A stretch of 64,000 nt of DNA. Source: Pythium myriotylum. Its lineage: Eukaryota; Oomycota; Peronosporomycetes; Pythiales; Pythiaceae. The translations under genes and the position numbers were made by a program. Shown in pieces: positions 31,065 through 42,936 of the stretch; the stretch's first letter is position 1; every line of letters begins with the position of its first letter. The notes under the pieces were generated by a model. It ran no database searches, was not told the origin of the DNA, and was given only the letters and a program-made list of their open reading frames with translations. The stretch lies in contig JALJCQ010000017.1 in assembly GCA_023091665.1 (NCBI GenBank), positions 2,914,001 through 2,978,000 of the forward strand, written 5' to 3'.

Positions 31065-34000
31065 TGAGCTGCTCAAGCTTGGTCTCGGAGCAGAGGCCGC
31101 GTAATAAAGTCTAGGATCCATCAATACACGTACATTCCAATGGTCAATCAGCTCCACATGGTCAATGCCGTATACGAAAGACTGCCATCGTCCTATTGGT
31201 AGCGGAGTTTGCCCTGCGCATTGACGCGATCGCCGTGCTTAGTGTCCTCCATACTGTACTCCAGCCACTTGGTTGTATGGAGAATAGAGTATACCGTAAC
31301 TGTTGAGATGAGATATACGTTAAATTTGGTATTACGCCTGGTTTTGATAAATCGCTACGACGTCTTAGGATTTAAGATCTTCGTTGGGGAACGGGGTCAC
31401 GTGGTTTGGCAACGAGTTAGGGCGGGGAAGGACCTGCGGTAGGGTAGTAGGCTGAAGGCAGTCGGACAGGTAGATTGGGTCGGACGATCTTGGCGTTATA
31501 CTATTTGAATGTTAAAGTCTGGACCGGAGAAGTGCTTGTCGGACCCAAACAACGCTACGCTCGAAGATAGTAATATACGGGACGCGCCTTAGTGGATACG
31601 CAATGAGCCTTCTGTAGTTCTAGAACCGCGAGGGCAGCCGACATTCGGATCCGACGAGAATCCAGAGGCTCGTCGTGCATGCGACACATTCCCCCGACTA
31701 CGAGCCATCTCCGCGGTGCGACGCGGCCGTAGAAGGTAGGATGCGATGATGCTGCGCCATTCACAGCGAGCGTTTCTCTCAGTCGTAGACAGGCTGCAAC
31801 TTGCTCACTCGGGTGGTGGCAAGAATAGGTTTAGGGATCCAAGAACCACTTCAACGTATGTCTATATCTATTGTCACAGTTCATTATCAGACCGACTAGG
31901 CAAAAAATTCATGGGTACAAATGGGTGGTACACATCAAACATCACAATTTCAAAGGGAGTGGTTGGCTCGCATTTCTCTGTGTGAAGAACCGAGTGACCA
32001 CGAACTCAAGGCTTACCGCTCAACAGCTCTCTCGAACGAAGAAACTTGACTCTACAGCTTATTAAGATCAGTACACCAGCCCTTGTGCCCAAACCAGACG
32101 ACTTTCGCGGTCCGGAGCGTTCAAAAACCTCAGAAAGGCTCGTGGATCCCACGCCGCGAAGGAAACTGATTGGTCTGCACCAGCCTGGCGAGCAGTAAAC
32201 GCTGGGTGCGTCATCTCCGGCCACTCATCCAGCTCTTTGATCATTCGTGCGTGCTTCGTGTGTCCGAATCGCGTCGAAGGAACCGACCAGCTGCGCCCAA
32301 CGGCAACGAGCGCAGTCGCCAGGCAGCGTCAATGTCGAGGTGTCGTTGCAGGGACGCTGATAGAGAACAGAGGCTCGAGCGCATCTAGGTACTGCATATC
32401 CGCATGCGAGGAGCGATTCAATTTCTCAGGAATCCATCCTCGTGTTTTCTTCTTCGTTCCGTGCACTCTCAAGTCGACGCAGAACTGGTGGCTGGTCTGA
32501 CGGGCTGCTTTTTTTTTTTTAACAATCGCCGGTCCCCTCCGCCCTCTCCTTTCCCTCACACGACGGTGCGCTTCGCAGTGGAACATTCAGCCTCTTGTCT
32601 CGCAGCGAGGCGCGGCTGCCGGAACGCTTCGTGGGCGAGTGGCCGTCCTCCCGGCACTCCCCCGCTCCTCTCCCGGTGCGATGGACGACGGCGTAGCGAA
32701 TCTTCGGCAGAAAACAGTCGATTGATCCGTGAGCAACGCCTTACAGGAGGCTTCGTTTGAGTTCGTTGCAGCTAGGCAGTTTAAACTGCGTTGGGCAAGG
32801 GATGGTGCGTTTGGGGCTAGAGGAGCCGTTGTCCACGCCTCATCTCACTCCACGGTATTGCATGTCGGTACCGGCGACATGTCGGCTTGCTAGGAATCAT
32901 ACAGGAGCGAAAATTGACAGCCAAATCGGGTACCAACGGCAGCTTCTCTGTTTCATGGCGATCGTCGAATAGCTCAACGAGACCCGGCACGTCGTGGACT
33001 CTCTCTGCTCAAGGTGACATCAAAGCAAGACGAGGTACGGGGTAGAACAGCGCGCGAGTGAGGTTATTCTTTTGTCTATCGTGCGTTACCCAACTCGAGT
33101 TCTTTACTCGACTTGAGGATGAATCACGAGTTACGACGCATCAGCTCTCTCGCAATTCGAAAGAGAGTCCGAAGTCCGAACTGGGCACTAGTCGCTGCGA
33201 CATACGTGAGTTTTGCGTTTCAATTTTCGGCAAAGCAAGTCTCGGACGAAAAGCGCGGAAGTGAGACTCGGAGGCGATTACTTCGACCTTTTGTGACAGG
33301 CGTGGTCTCTCTCCGAGAAGAATACTGCCTGCATGGGAGATATCGAACATCACGATACCAGTCTTAAAATCAGGTGAGCAACACGCAGATGAGATTCGCT
33401 AACGAGCATTCGGCAAGGACTCAACAACTTCGTCTTAGTAGATAACTTCGTCAGTACCATCGTCGTCGGACTGTGCGAGTTGTGCTCCTCTGACTCAATC
33501 AGCAGTTGGAAGAGTCCGGCATCGACACTTCTGAAGGAACCAAATCGCTCCATATCATCGTTCGCCAGAAGGATATTGTCCTCCAGTGTTTTGTCAGTAA
33601 GTACCTCGGCGCTCTCAATTAATGCATTCGTCACATCCCCACGAACGAAGCCCAGTGAGTCATGGATCTTCTCGCTTTCACCCTCTTTTCAAGTACGTGC
33701 CCATTCCCTACCTTGTCGTGAAAGCAAAATTTAACGTATATTGTATTTACGGTATAAAACGGCGCCATTATTTCCCCCGTACTTTCAAAGCCTGAACCAG
33801 CCGGCCAAAATGGAAGTGAGACCAGCACCATGCACGCGAACGCGCACGCCCTGTCGGCTGACGCGTTTCGCTAGTCGAGAGAGCGCCCAGCCAGATGCGC
33901 AAGTGAGCAATGTGGCGTTGTATTCGTGGCGATGGCCACGGCGATTGATTCGATGGAAGACGAAAACTGCGAGAAAGTGACGACGATGGTGGTTGCGAAA

Positions 34001-35736
34001 CGCTGGTGTGGGCCTCGCTGTTGACTGCAAACGTGGGACGCAGCCTCACGGTCTCGGTCGGCTTTACTATACGAGTTCAACTTGATTTCTATCGAGCACC
34101 CATGAATCGACGAGGCGGAAAGGAAGACAATTCAAGCTTCAGGGTGGTTCGTATTGGTTCGGCGGCCGAGACGCGTGCGCAGGACGAAGCGTCGTTGGCA
34201 TTGGCCACCCGATGGACGGGTCTGCAGTGCTCATGATCGAGACGCGTCACCGAGGAACATTTGTAGGGTTCGTGGTGTTCGAACCGTACGCTCTCATACG
34301 ATGAGGCGATCGTTGGATTTTCCATGTGGGCCATCGGCTTGTTGGTCAAGACAACGTCGGCTTGCAAGATGCTGAGCAGTTCTTGCCGGTTGTGGATGGG
34401 ACGTAGCCACAGCAAAGAAGGATTGGTGTTTTGCTCTTGTAACTGAGATCATTTGTCTGTGCCATGGTGTTTTTGGGCGGTTTTCACGGCTGGTGCGGTC
34501 TCAGGAATGGAGGCAAGTCAGCAGGCCTATTCTGTCAAATCGAGTGGTGCTACTCCTAACCAAGATTCGGCATCGGGATCAATGCTAAGCTGGCTGTACT
34601 ACGGGCTGCGTCCATAAATGACTGGATGTCTCTTCGCGAGTTTCAACTAAGATTTGGTGCGCGAACAATTCGGGCAATTTCCTCCATTTCATTCGCTCCA
34701 TTTCGCAAGGCCGTGTTGATTTTGATCCGGATGTGATTGGTGTCAAACGTGAAGAGTTCTGTGGATAGAAGCAAGATCAACGAAATTGTCTGAATGATTT
34801 GAAGGGATCGCGGATGAGCCATACGCCGCGAGCATGGACATAACGAAGCTGACAGCGCTGGGAAAACTAAGTCAATGTACGGTAGTGGCAAGAATATTCT
34901 GGAGAAGACGAGGATTCTCGACATTCAACTCGAGAGCGTCATTGGGGTGGTTTTGTGGTGAGGCTATGCCGAATTTGTGAATACTCCTTGTGCAATAATG
35001 GCATCTCGACTTGTTCATGATCTCGTGACCCCGACAATACCCTCATTCCTCGACAGGAGGATTGTTATTCGACGAGTTCAACTTGATCATGCTACCAGGT
35101 GTTCCCAAGTCACGTACGTAGCTTTTGAGTGTCGGCTGTTTCACAGAAGAAGCCGCAATAAGTTAATTCTCGACAGCTAGGTTCGCTCGAGCCATCCTCA
35201 AAGCTCCGGTGATTGTTAACACCCATGAACTTCTCCCAGCCTTTCATCCGAAGCTACACGTTGCTCGGCCAGCCTTGTGCTGCCACCGACATAATCCTCT
35301 CCTGCCTCGTGGTTTATCATAAGGTACCTAGATTGTTTGAGATCGGACGTCTTCGCGTTAATCGTTCAAGTCTCCGGTTTTCGAGAGGCCGCGCAGACGG
35401 TTCCGAGGAAGTTCATTTGCTCACAACGACAATCCTAACAAGCTGGCGACTTTAGGCTCGCAAAGTGAAGACGACAGGATCTTCAGGTCCAACCCACCGT
35501 TGGTATCCTGAAGCAACCCATTCGGATCATCCGTGATTTGAACCCACCAAATATGTACCCAAGCGCAGCACGACTTGACAAATGAGGGTATATGCAAACG
35601 CACGGGCATGGACAATCATCCAGGTGTGTTGACCTTGTTCTGATGGAAATGCCCGGAATTTGGACATGTTCTGGTGATTCGAAGAAGAACTTCTGGTCGA
35701 TCCAAGTTCGCCATTCTTGATCATAACGACGACCCG
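31065..35736. other. 4.7 kb gene-free stretch
   Basis: Only short unrelated ORFs. A 12-base T run lies at 32509-32520. I see no transposon gene, RNA gene or tandem array. Confidence 0.45.
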
Positions 35737-38155
35737 ATGCATCAAAGCGAGCGCGCTCTACTCCTTGCAATCAAACGCGGTAATGCTGCTGCTGTTGCAA
35801 GCTGTCTTCGCAACTCATCCGTGGATATTGAAGTCGGGGACGGGTCCGGAACACCAGCGCTATGCCTCGCAACACAGTTCGACAACGCCAATATAGTGAA
35901 ACTCCTCATCGGAGCCGGAGCTAATCTCGACGCTACAGACCAGAATGGCAACACGGCTCTGATGATTGCGACCGCGCGGCAGAATCACGTTATCCTTAGA
36001 CTACTTATCAGTGCGAGGGCCTCTTTGGATATCACCAGTTTGGACGGGTGTACGGCGCTGCGAATCGCCCTTGCAACTGCAGATGTGTATGCTGTTGAAC
36101 TGCTCCTGGACGCTGGTGCGAACTTTGAGATGCCTCGATCAGCCAGTCTCCCCACATTCAATTTCGCAGCTAAGGACGAGGATATCGAAATCATCGATCT
36201 TCTGATCTCGAATGGGGCTGACGTCGACTCTCTATGCCGCTCCTACCTCTCTGCTTCGGGCTTCACCGGGCACAAATGTTCAATTGCTCTTCAGATACTC
36301 GTCGCCAACGGTGCTGTGGTGGATGAACTAGTCGACGGTGGCGAGCCATTGCTTCACTTGGCGTCTCGGGCCAAGTCTTCACTCATGGTCTCACAGCTGG
36401 TCACTGCTGGAGCCAACGTGAATCACGTCTCTGTTGACGGCTCCACTTCACTTCAAGTCGCACCGTCTGAAGGGGCTGAAGATATTGTTGATATGTTGTT
36501 GGCAGCTGGAGCAGACGCCGATCACGCCGACGATCGAGGCAGTACTCCGATTCTCACGGCAGCGGCAAGTGGCCATCTTCGTGTCGTCGAGAAGCTGTTG
36601 GCGTACTCGGTGGATATCGATCGAGGTGATTTCAGTGGAAAGACAGCACTTATTTCGGCCGCCGAGAATGGCCATGCTGACATCGTTGATGTTCTTCTTA
36701 ACGCTCGCGCGGATGCTAATCGAGCAGACAATAGTGATAGACCCCCGTTGATGACAGCAATTCTTCAAGACAACATCCGTATTGCGACGAGACTGATTGA
36801 AGCTGGCGCCAAGACCGGCGGGGCAAGCTTGCTTAACTGCACACCTCTGTCAATGGCATCCTGGCTCGGACATGGCGCGATTGCTGATATCCTTCTTGCT
36901 GAAAATGTTCCCGTGGACGAGCCTGACATCAACGGCGAGACTGCGCTAATGGTCGCGTCCGACAAAGGATCCTCCGAAGTAGTAAGCAGACTATTGGATG
37001 CCCAGGCTTCCGTTAATTTGCGCAACAATTCGGGGAATACGGCATTATATTTTGCGGCCCAAGCCGGTCATATGGACGTCGTCGAAGCGCTCGTCGAGGC
37101 AGGGGCTAACATCGACGAGGTCAATGATGTGGGAATGAACCCTCTCATTATTTCGCTCCTGATGGGGCACACGGAGCTCTCAGAGAAGTTACTCGATCTA
37201 GGTGCGAACCCAAACTACATCGCTACTGATGGTACGACGCCATTGGGGCTGTCATGCCGTGAAGGATTGGATTCAGTCGTTGACAAGTTATTGGTCACTG
37301 GGGCGGATGTTGATTATCTCGACAGTTCATGGGGAAGTGCCTTGATCTTAGCCTCCGCCGTGGGGCTTACAAGAATCGTGAAAAAGCTTATTCGAGCCGG
37401 CGCATCTGTTGACCACACGAACAGCTATGGAGCCTCGGCATTGGTATGCGCCTCGGAGGGTGGCCACTTGAGCACAGTCGAGACACTGCTCGACGCAGGG
37501 AGTGACATCAACAGTCTGACTACGGATGGGAACACTGCATTGATACATGCATCTATACAAGGTCATGATGACGTTGTGAGAAGCCTGCTCTCTAGGGGTG
37601 CTGATCCCGACATTGTAAACAATACGAAGAGGAACGCTTTGATCGCGGCATTGCAGGCCGAGCAGCTTTCGATAGCCAGGACCGTGGCTAAGGTTTCGAA
37701 AGACATCGACCACCTCACGGAAGACGATATGTCGGCCTTGGGTGTCGCTGTATGGTTCCACTACGATGATATCGTTGACATTCTTTTGAAACAAGGTGCA
37801 AGCGTGGACTTGAAAGTGTTGGATGGAGGAACAGCGTTGATGATGGCTGCTGTCGAGGGCCATCCGAGCGATCGTAATCCAGCTGATTGCCGCCGGGGCC
37901 AACGTGAATATGGCGAATGCGTTCGGGGATACTGCTCTGATTCTTGCCGCAGAGTATGGCCACGATCGTGTGGTGGAGAGCCTACTGTCGAGTGGAGCGA
38001 ACGTGAACGCTCGAAACCTTCGCGGCGAATCAGCCTACAGCATCGCGTTGAAGATGAGTCGTGATAGAATCGTACAGATATTGCAGGATGCCGGGGCTGT
38101 GGAAGACAGGGACTGCAGCTACGAGCGTGTGGACGTTCAGAGTTATGACCAGTAG
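35737..38155 (+). pseudogene. ankyrin-repeat gene 1, with a frameshift near 37867
   Basis: The ATG at 35737 opens a protein made entirely of 33-residue ankyrin repeats (D-x-x-G-x-T-A-L-x-x-A-x-x-x-G-H-x-x-I-V-x-x-L-L-x-x-G-A), about 23 in all. Up to 37866 frame 1 gives normal repeats; beyond it frame 1 gives nonsense to a stop at 38064, while frame 2 resumes in mid-repeat from 37868 (AIVIQLIAAGANVN) and runs to 38155. One extra base (or two missing) at about 37867 explains this. It is either a real lesion or a sequencing error. No signal peptide or other domain. Ankyrin arrays bind proteins; the partner is unknown. It is the most divergent of the seven tandem copies. Confidence 0.75.
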
Positions 38156-38487
38156 TGAAGTGTCGATTTCCACCCTATTGCAGCGGAAAGCCAACACGTA
38201 CTGAGTACTGTAGTACATGGTTCGAGGAGTTCAGCACGAAGTCCAGAACTCTTCCAGTCGAGATCCAGCCCCAAGTTGTCATGTCGAGGTTGATGTGGGT
38301 GGTGTTGCTGTGGGTTTCGGTAGGTACGTCAACCCACTTTGTTACATTGAGATCTCGGTCTCACCTTGTTTTGGTGAATCAGGTGGGAAGATCACTTTGA
38401 AGTTTTGGAGAACGAGAAGTGTGGATCCACAACCGAGGAAGGAAGGGGTTCACTTGAGAAAACGACCATTACCGCACAACCTCAAGC
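38156..38487. other. intergenic, probable promoter of ankyrin gene 2
   Basis: 332 bases. The part around 38356-38384 (TCTCACCTTGTTTTGGTGAATCAG) resembles 40752-40773 in front of gene 3, so these upstream regions are paralogous. CCATTACCGCACAACC at 38466 is initiator-like. Confidence 0.4.
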
Positions 38488-40485
38488 ATGACTGCAGCGA
38501 AGCTACTCGACGCAATTGAAGCGGGCGACGCAGACGCGGTCGCTGCGTGCCTTCGAGACGCCGGTGTCGACGTGAACGCGATAAGCCACTCGAAGCCACC
38601 GCTCTGCTTGGCTGTACAGAAGGGACACGAACAAATTGTGGAGCTGCTTCTTGGTGCTGGTGCCAAGATCGATGTCACTGATGCCGATGGCCACACGCCA
38701 ATGATGATCGCACTTGATTCAATACAACCATTGCTTGCCAAGAGGTTGCTTGCAGCCGGCGCGGACATCAACACCCAAACACCAGACACCGGGCTCACGG
38801 CTCTCGCGCTCGTGTGCTTGGCCGGAGCCGCAGAGACTGCTCGTGACCTTTTGGCCGCTGGCGCTGATGCAGATATCGCGAGTGTTGATGGAGACTCACC
38901 ACTGCTGGCGGCGGCCTGGCGCGGCCACTCGCATATCGTTGGAATGCTTTTAAGCCATGGAGTGAGCATAGAAAAAGCGAATTGCCAAGGAACTACTGCG
39001 CTCATGAGCGCCGCGATTATGGGCCACACTGAGGTCGTGGGCTTGTTACTCGACGCAGGGGCTAACGTGAACCGCACCAATCCAAACGCCGATGAGGGAT
39101 CAGCGCTTTTGTTGGCGCTCTCGAACGGACACGCGGAGACTGCTCTGCGACTCATCGAAGGTGGCGCAAATCTCGACTACGCCGCATCCAACGGGAGCAC
39201 GGCGCTTACGCTCGCATCGGGCAAAGGACTATCGTCGGTCGTCGATACGCTGCTTGCCAAAGGCGTGGACATTGAGCATGTCGACAAGAATGGAAACACC
39301 GGCCTGATGCTGGCAGCGTTCAAAGGTTCCGCCGACATCGTCGCCAAGCTGCTCGCATTCCACGCGCGAATCGATCACGTTAACGTCGAAGGCAACACAG
39401 CCCTCGGGTTTGCGATCCAAAGTGGCAACTCGGAGATCGTGGACGCGCTGCTCGCCGCAGGCTCGAATATCAACCACGCCAACAAGAACGGCCACAAGCC
39501 ACTGGATATTGCAATCTCGTCGAAGCGAGTGGACATTGTATCGAAGCTTATGGATCTTGGATCGACGCTGGACCACGAGGATGTAGTGAAGAGGACACCG
39601 TTGATGCTCGCTTGCTGGCATGGCCTCGGGACTGTGGTGGACAAGTTGTTGGCTGCTGGAGTGACCGTTGATTGCACAGATGCCTCGGGTGATACTCCTT
39701 TGATGTATGTCGCGAGCAAGGGCGATGTTGATATTGTGACCAAGCTGCTCGATGCGGGGGCAAATGTCCACTACAGCAAGAACTTTGGCACGGATGCTCT
39801 CTCCATTGCTAGTCGAAGCGGCCACACTAACGTCGTCGAGAAGCTGCTTTCTGCGGGTAGCGAAGTCAACCATGTGATGGAGGACGGGTGTACTCCCCTC
39901 ACTGTCGCAGCCTATGAGGGCCGCCTCTCGACGGTACAGCTGTTGCTCAATCGAGGAGCAGACGTGGACCATCCAAATGCGGAAGGGAAAACGGCTCTTC
40001 AAGTAGCGCTATATCGTGGCCATCCGGAGGTCGCAGTGCTTCTCGCGAAGGAGAGCAAGACACTAAATGTGGACAAGGACCAGGCGACCAAGGCGTTGGA
40101 ATTTGCAGCGTTCCGAGGGTTCAGAGATGTTGTCGATGTCCTAATTGGTCGGGGCGTTGACGTGAACTGCTCGGATTCTGATGGCGAGACGGCGCTGTTG
40201 CAAGCTTCCCTGAAGGGCCACGTGGAGATCGTCGATAAGCTACTCACAGCAGGAGCAGACGTGAACGTTGTGACCAAGGAGGGCGAGACGGCATTGATGT
40301 GTGCGGCTGTGAACGGCCACACACGCATCGTGGAGATGCTGCTCTCGAGCGGTGCGATTGTCAACCATAAGCGACCCGACGGGATGACGGCGCTGGATTT
40401 AGCCATTGCGTCGAAACACAGCGACGCAATAGACTTACTGCGTGCTGGTGGAGCGCTTGAAGGATCCAGTTTCAACGAAGCGTAG
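38488..40485 (+). CDS. ankyrin-repeat protein, gene 2
   Basis: A 665-residue, single-exon protein from the ATG at 38488. An N-terminal capping segment (LLDAIEAGDADAVAACLRDAG) is followed by about 19 ankyrin repeats with strong consensus (for example DGDTPLMYVASKGDVDIVTKLLDAGAN style units) and a short C-terminal end GALEGSSFNEA. There is no signal peptide, membrane segment or catalytic domain, so it is likely an intracellular protein-interaction solenoid. Its end is shared with gene 3 (GAMEGVNFDDGE) and not with the acidic tails of genes 4-7, so genes 2 and 3 form one subgroup. The frame is intact. Confidence 0.9.
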   Translation: MTAAKLLDAIEAGDADAVAACLRDAGVDVNAISHSKPPLCLAVQKGHEQIVELLLGAGAKIDVTDADGHTPMMIALDSIQPLLAKRLLAAGADINTQTPDTGLTALALVCLAGAAETARDLLAAGADADIASVDGDSPLLAAAWRGHSHIVGMLLSHGVSIEKANCQGTTALMSAAIMGHTEVVGLLLDAGANVNRTNPNADEGSALLLALSNGHAETALRLIEGGANLDYAASNGSTALTLASGKGLSSVVDTLLAKGVDIEHVDKNGNTGLMLAAFKGSADIVAKLLAFHARIDHVNVEGNTALGFAIQSGNSEIVDALLAAGSNINHANKNGHKPLDIAISSKRVDIVSKLMDLGSTLDHEDVVKRTPLMLACWHGLGTVVDKLLAAGVTVDCTDASGDTPLMYVASKGDVDIVTKLLDAGANVHYSKNFGTDALSIASRSGHTNVVEKLLSAGSEVNHVMEDGCTPLTVAAYEGRLSTVQLLLNRGADVDHPNAEGKTALQVALYRGHPEVAVLLAKESKTLNVDKDQATKALEFAAFRGFRDVVDVLIGRGVDVNCSDSDGETALLQASLKGHVEIVDKLLTAGADVNVVTKEGETALMCAAVNGHTRIVEMLLSSGAIVNHKRPDGMTALDLAIASKHSDAIDLLRAGGALEGSSFNEA

Positions 40486-40881
40486 AAGAACGACGGCATC
40501 GACTACCAGCCACGAATCTTCCCGACATGATCGGAAGCGTTGGCTTTTGTCACAAGGCGATCCTCCGAGGGGGTGCATTAGGCTTTTATGTTGCGTTCGA
40601 CTCGAGAGTCAAGAGAAAAGTTCAGATCACTTCCTGAGCGTGGGTTCGTGCCTGTTGAAGTTCGGTGGCACGAGTACCAAAGGACGGTGAGACGTCCGTG
40701 ATGATGTCATTTGAGTCTCACCTGATTTTGCACATTCGCAGATCAGTCTCACCTTTTCTTCGCTAAATCAGAAGCGCGGCGAACAAAGAAGAAAGTGAGT
40801 TGAAGCTTCCCGCTCCCACGGTCTCCTTGACACAAGATCTCGCCCAATCTTCATTATCCAGTCAGCTGCTTTGCCGCCATC
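40486..40881. other. intergenic, probable promoter of ankyrin gene 3
   Basis: 396 bases related to 38156-38487. TTCATTATCCAGTC at about 40851-40866 is initiator-like, roughly 20-30 bases before the ATG. Confidence 0.4.
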
Positions 40882-42936
40882 ATGAGCTCGGCCAATCTCT
40901 TCGCGGCGATTGATAAGAGCGACGTGGACGCCGTCGCCGCCTGCCTGCGCGACGTTCGCCTTGATGACTCTGCTGGCGAGCGAAGACCGTTGTTGTTGCA
41001 CCTTGCCGCATTACGTGGAGACGAGAAGGTCGTGGATATGGTACTCGATGCGGGCGCGAACCTCGAAGCTGTGGACGGCGAAGGGCGAACGCCGTTGATG
41101 GTAGCTGCGGCGCAGAAGCACACGTCTGTAGTGCAGAAGCTGCTCAAGGCTGGTGCAAACGTGAACCACGTGTCCAAGAATGGGTCGACTGCGTTGTCCT
41201 TCGCATGCTGGGAAGGAGCTGCGCGTGTCGTCGAGGACTTGGTGGCTGCCGGCGCTGACGTGAACCACGCCGACGGCATGGGAGACTCCGCTTTGGGTCT
41301 CGCAGCCGCTCAGGGGCTGCTGGAGATGGTCGATTTGTTGTTGGCACATAAAGCAGATATCGAGCACGGCAACAACGACGGAGCAACGGCGCTGATCATC
41401 GCGGCCCAGCGGAATTATATCGATGTGATGGACAAGCTCCTCGCGGCTGGCGCGGACGTGAATCATGCTAACACAGACGGGATATCAGCTCTCTTTGTGG
41501 CGATCTCCAATGGGTTCGTCGACGCCGCTGCGAAACTCATTGCTGCCGGCGCAAGTATCAACCACGCTTGCTCGAACGCTAGCTCGGCGTTGACGCTGGC
41601 GGCCTGGAACGGACTTACAAACATTGTTGAGAGCCTGCTTTCAAAGGGTGCCGATGTCGACCACGCAGATAAAGCGGGTGACACGGCTCTAATGCTTGCA
41701 GCGGGTAATGGGTTTAGCGAGATTGTCGACATGCTCATCGCCGCCGGCGCGCGGGTGGATCTTGCCAACGCTGAGGGTAACACGGCGGTAGTGTTCGCTG
41801 CGCAAGAAGGCCATTTGAGTATCATGGACGCTCTGCTGTCGGCGGGAGCAAGTGTCCAGATCGCAAATTCTAAAGGTTACAGCCCTCTCGAACTAGCAAT
41901 CGCTTCCCAACAAGTTGAAGCTGCTGAGAAGCTTCTAGATGCTGGTGCCGAGCCCAATCGTACAAGTGAGGATGGCACGACAACATTGATGTTAGCGTGC
42001 TGGCATGGGGTTGAAAAGGTGGTAGACAGGCTCTTGGTCGTTGACGTCAACGTAAAACCTGCCAACTTCTCAGGTGACACGGCTCTTATGCTAGCAGCCT
42101 GCAAAGGCTACACTTCAATGGTTGAAAAGCTCCTTAGAGCCGGTGCTGACCCGTCCCATGCCAAGAACAGTGGCGCGACCGCGCTTATTGCGGCGTGCCT
42201 GAGCGGCTTCACGAAGATTGTCAAAATGCTGCTAGAGGCGGGCTGCGACGTTAACCGAGCAATGGAGGACGGCAACACTGCGCTGACGTTCGCTACCCAG
42301 AAAGGCTTCGTCGAGATTGTGGAGATGCTGCTTGATCGAGGCGCCGATCCAGACCACATGATGGGACCAGGGAAGACCGTGCTGTGGGTGGCGCTGTCAA
42401 ATGGACAACCAGGTGTGGCCGAGATCCTCGCGAAGCGCAGCACAGGTGTTGTCAAAGACAAAAACCAGGCGGCGACAGCACTGAGCTTTGCCGCGTGGTT
42501 TGGCTACGAAGGTGTAGTGGACATCTTGTTGGCGCGAGGAATCAAAGTCACGAGTGCGGACGGTGATGGCGAAACGCCGTTGATGCAGGCGGCCCTGAAA
42601 GGCCACGAGTCGATTGTCGACAAACTGCTCACGGCAGGAGCTGACGTGAATGCCACGACACAAATTGGGGAGACGGCTCTGAATTGCGCTTGCGTGAAGG
42701 GCCATGTGCGCATTGTCGAGATGCTGGTTGCGGCCGGCGCGATCGTGAACCGCAAGCGTCACGACGGACGGACACCACTCGACCTGGCTATGAGCAACAG
42801 TCACGACGCGATCGTCACCAAGCTGCGGGCAGCCGGAGCCATGGAAGGAGTGAACTTTGATGACGGCGAAGAGTTCAGTTCAGTTGAGAGGAAGAGCGAC
42901 GACCAATGCGGCAAAGTGACAGCGCAAGTAGCATGA
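40882..42936 (+). CDS. ankyrin-repeat protein, gene 3
   Basis: A 684-residue single-exon protein (ATG in CGCCATCATGAGC). N-terminal cap (LFAAIDKSDVDAVAACLRDVR), then about 19-20 ankyrin repeats and a short C-terminus beginning GAMEGVNFDDGEEF. The last full repeat (ETALNCACVKGHVRIVEMLV, then AAGAIVNRKRHDG) matters for reading the cluster: decayed versions of it are found behind the stop codons of genes 4, 5 and 6. Gene 3 thus probably preserves the ancestral C-terminal layout. No other domain, no signal peptide. Confidence 0.9.
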   Translation: MSSANLFAAIDKSDVDAVAACLRDVRLDDSAGERRPLLLHLAALRGDEKVVDMVLDAGANLEAVDGEGRTPLMVAAAQKHTSVVQKLLKAGANVNHVSKNGSTALSFACWEGAARVVEDLVAAGADVNHADGMGDSALGLAAAQGLLEMVDLLLAHKADIEHGNNDGATALIIAAQRNYIDVMDKLLAAGADVNHANTDGISALFVAISNGFVDAAAKLIAAGASINHACSNASSALTLAAWNGLTNIVESLLSKGADVDHADKAGDTALMLAAGNGFSEIVDMLIAAGARVDLANAEGNTAVVFAAQEGHLSIMDALLSAGASVQIANSKGYSPLELAIASQQVEAAEKLLDAGAEPNRTSEDGTTTLMLACWHGVEKVVDRLLVVDVNVKPANFSGDTALMLAACKGYTSMVEKLLRAGADPSHAKNSGATALIAACLSGFTKIVKMLLEAGCDVNRAMEDGNTALTFATQKGFVEIVEMLLDRGADPDHMMGPGKTVLWVALSNGQPGVAEILAKRSTGVVKDKNQAATALSFAAWFGYEGVVDILLARGIKVTSADGDGETPLMQAALKGHESIVDKLLTAGADVNATTQIGETALNCACVKGHVRIVEMLVAAGAIVNRKRHDGRTPLDLAMSNSHDAIVTKLRAAGAMEGVNFDDGEEFSSVERKSDDQCGKVTAQVA

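Noticed and set aside
31555..31764. Minus-strand peptide with GGMCRMHDEP, reminiscent of the finger's C-x2-H
   Set aside because: The first two Cys, the G-x-L-H core and the spacing are missing; chance resemblance.
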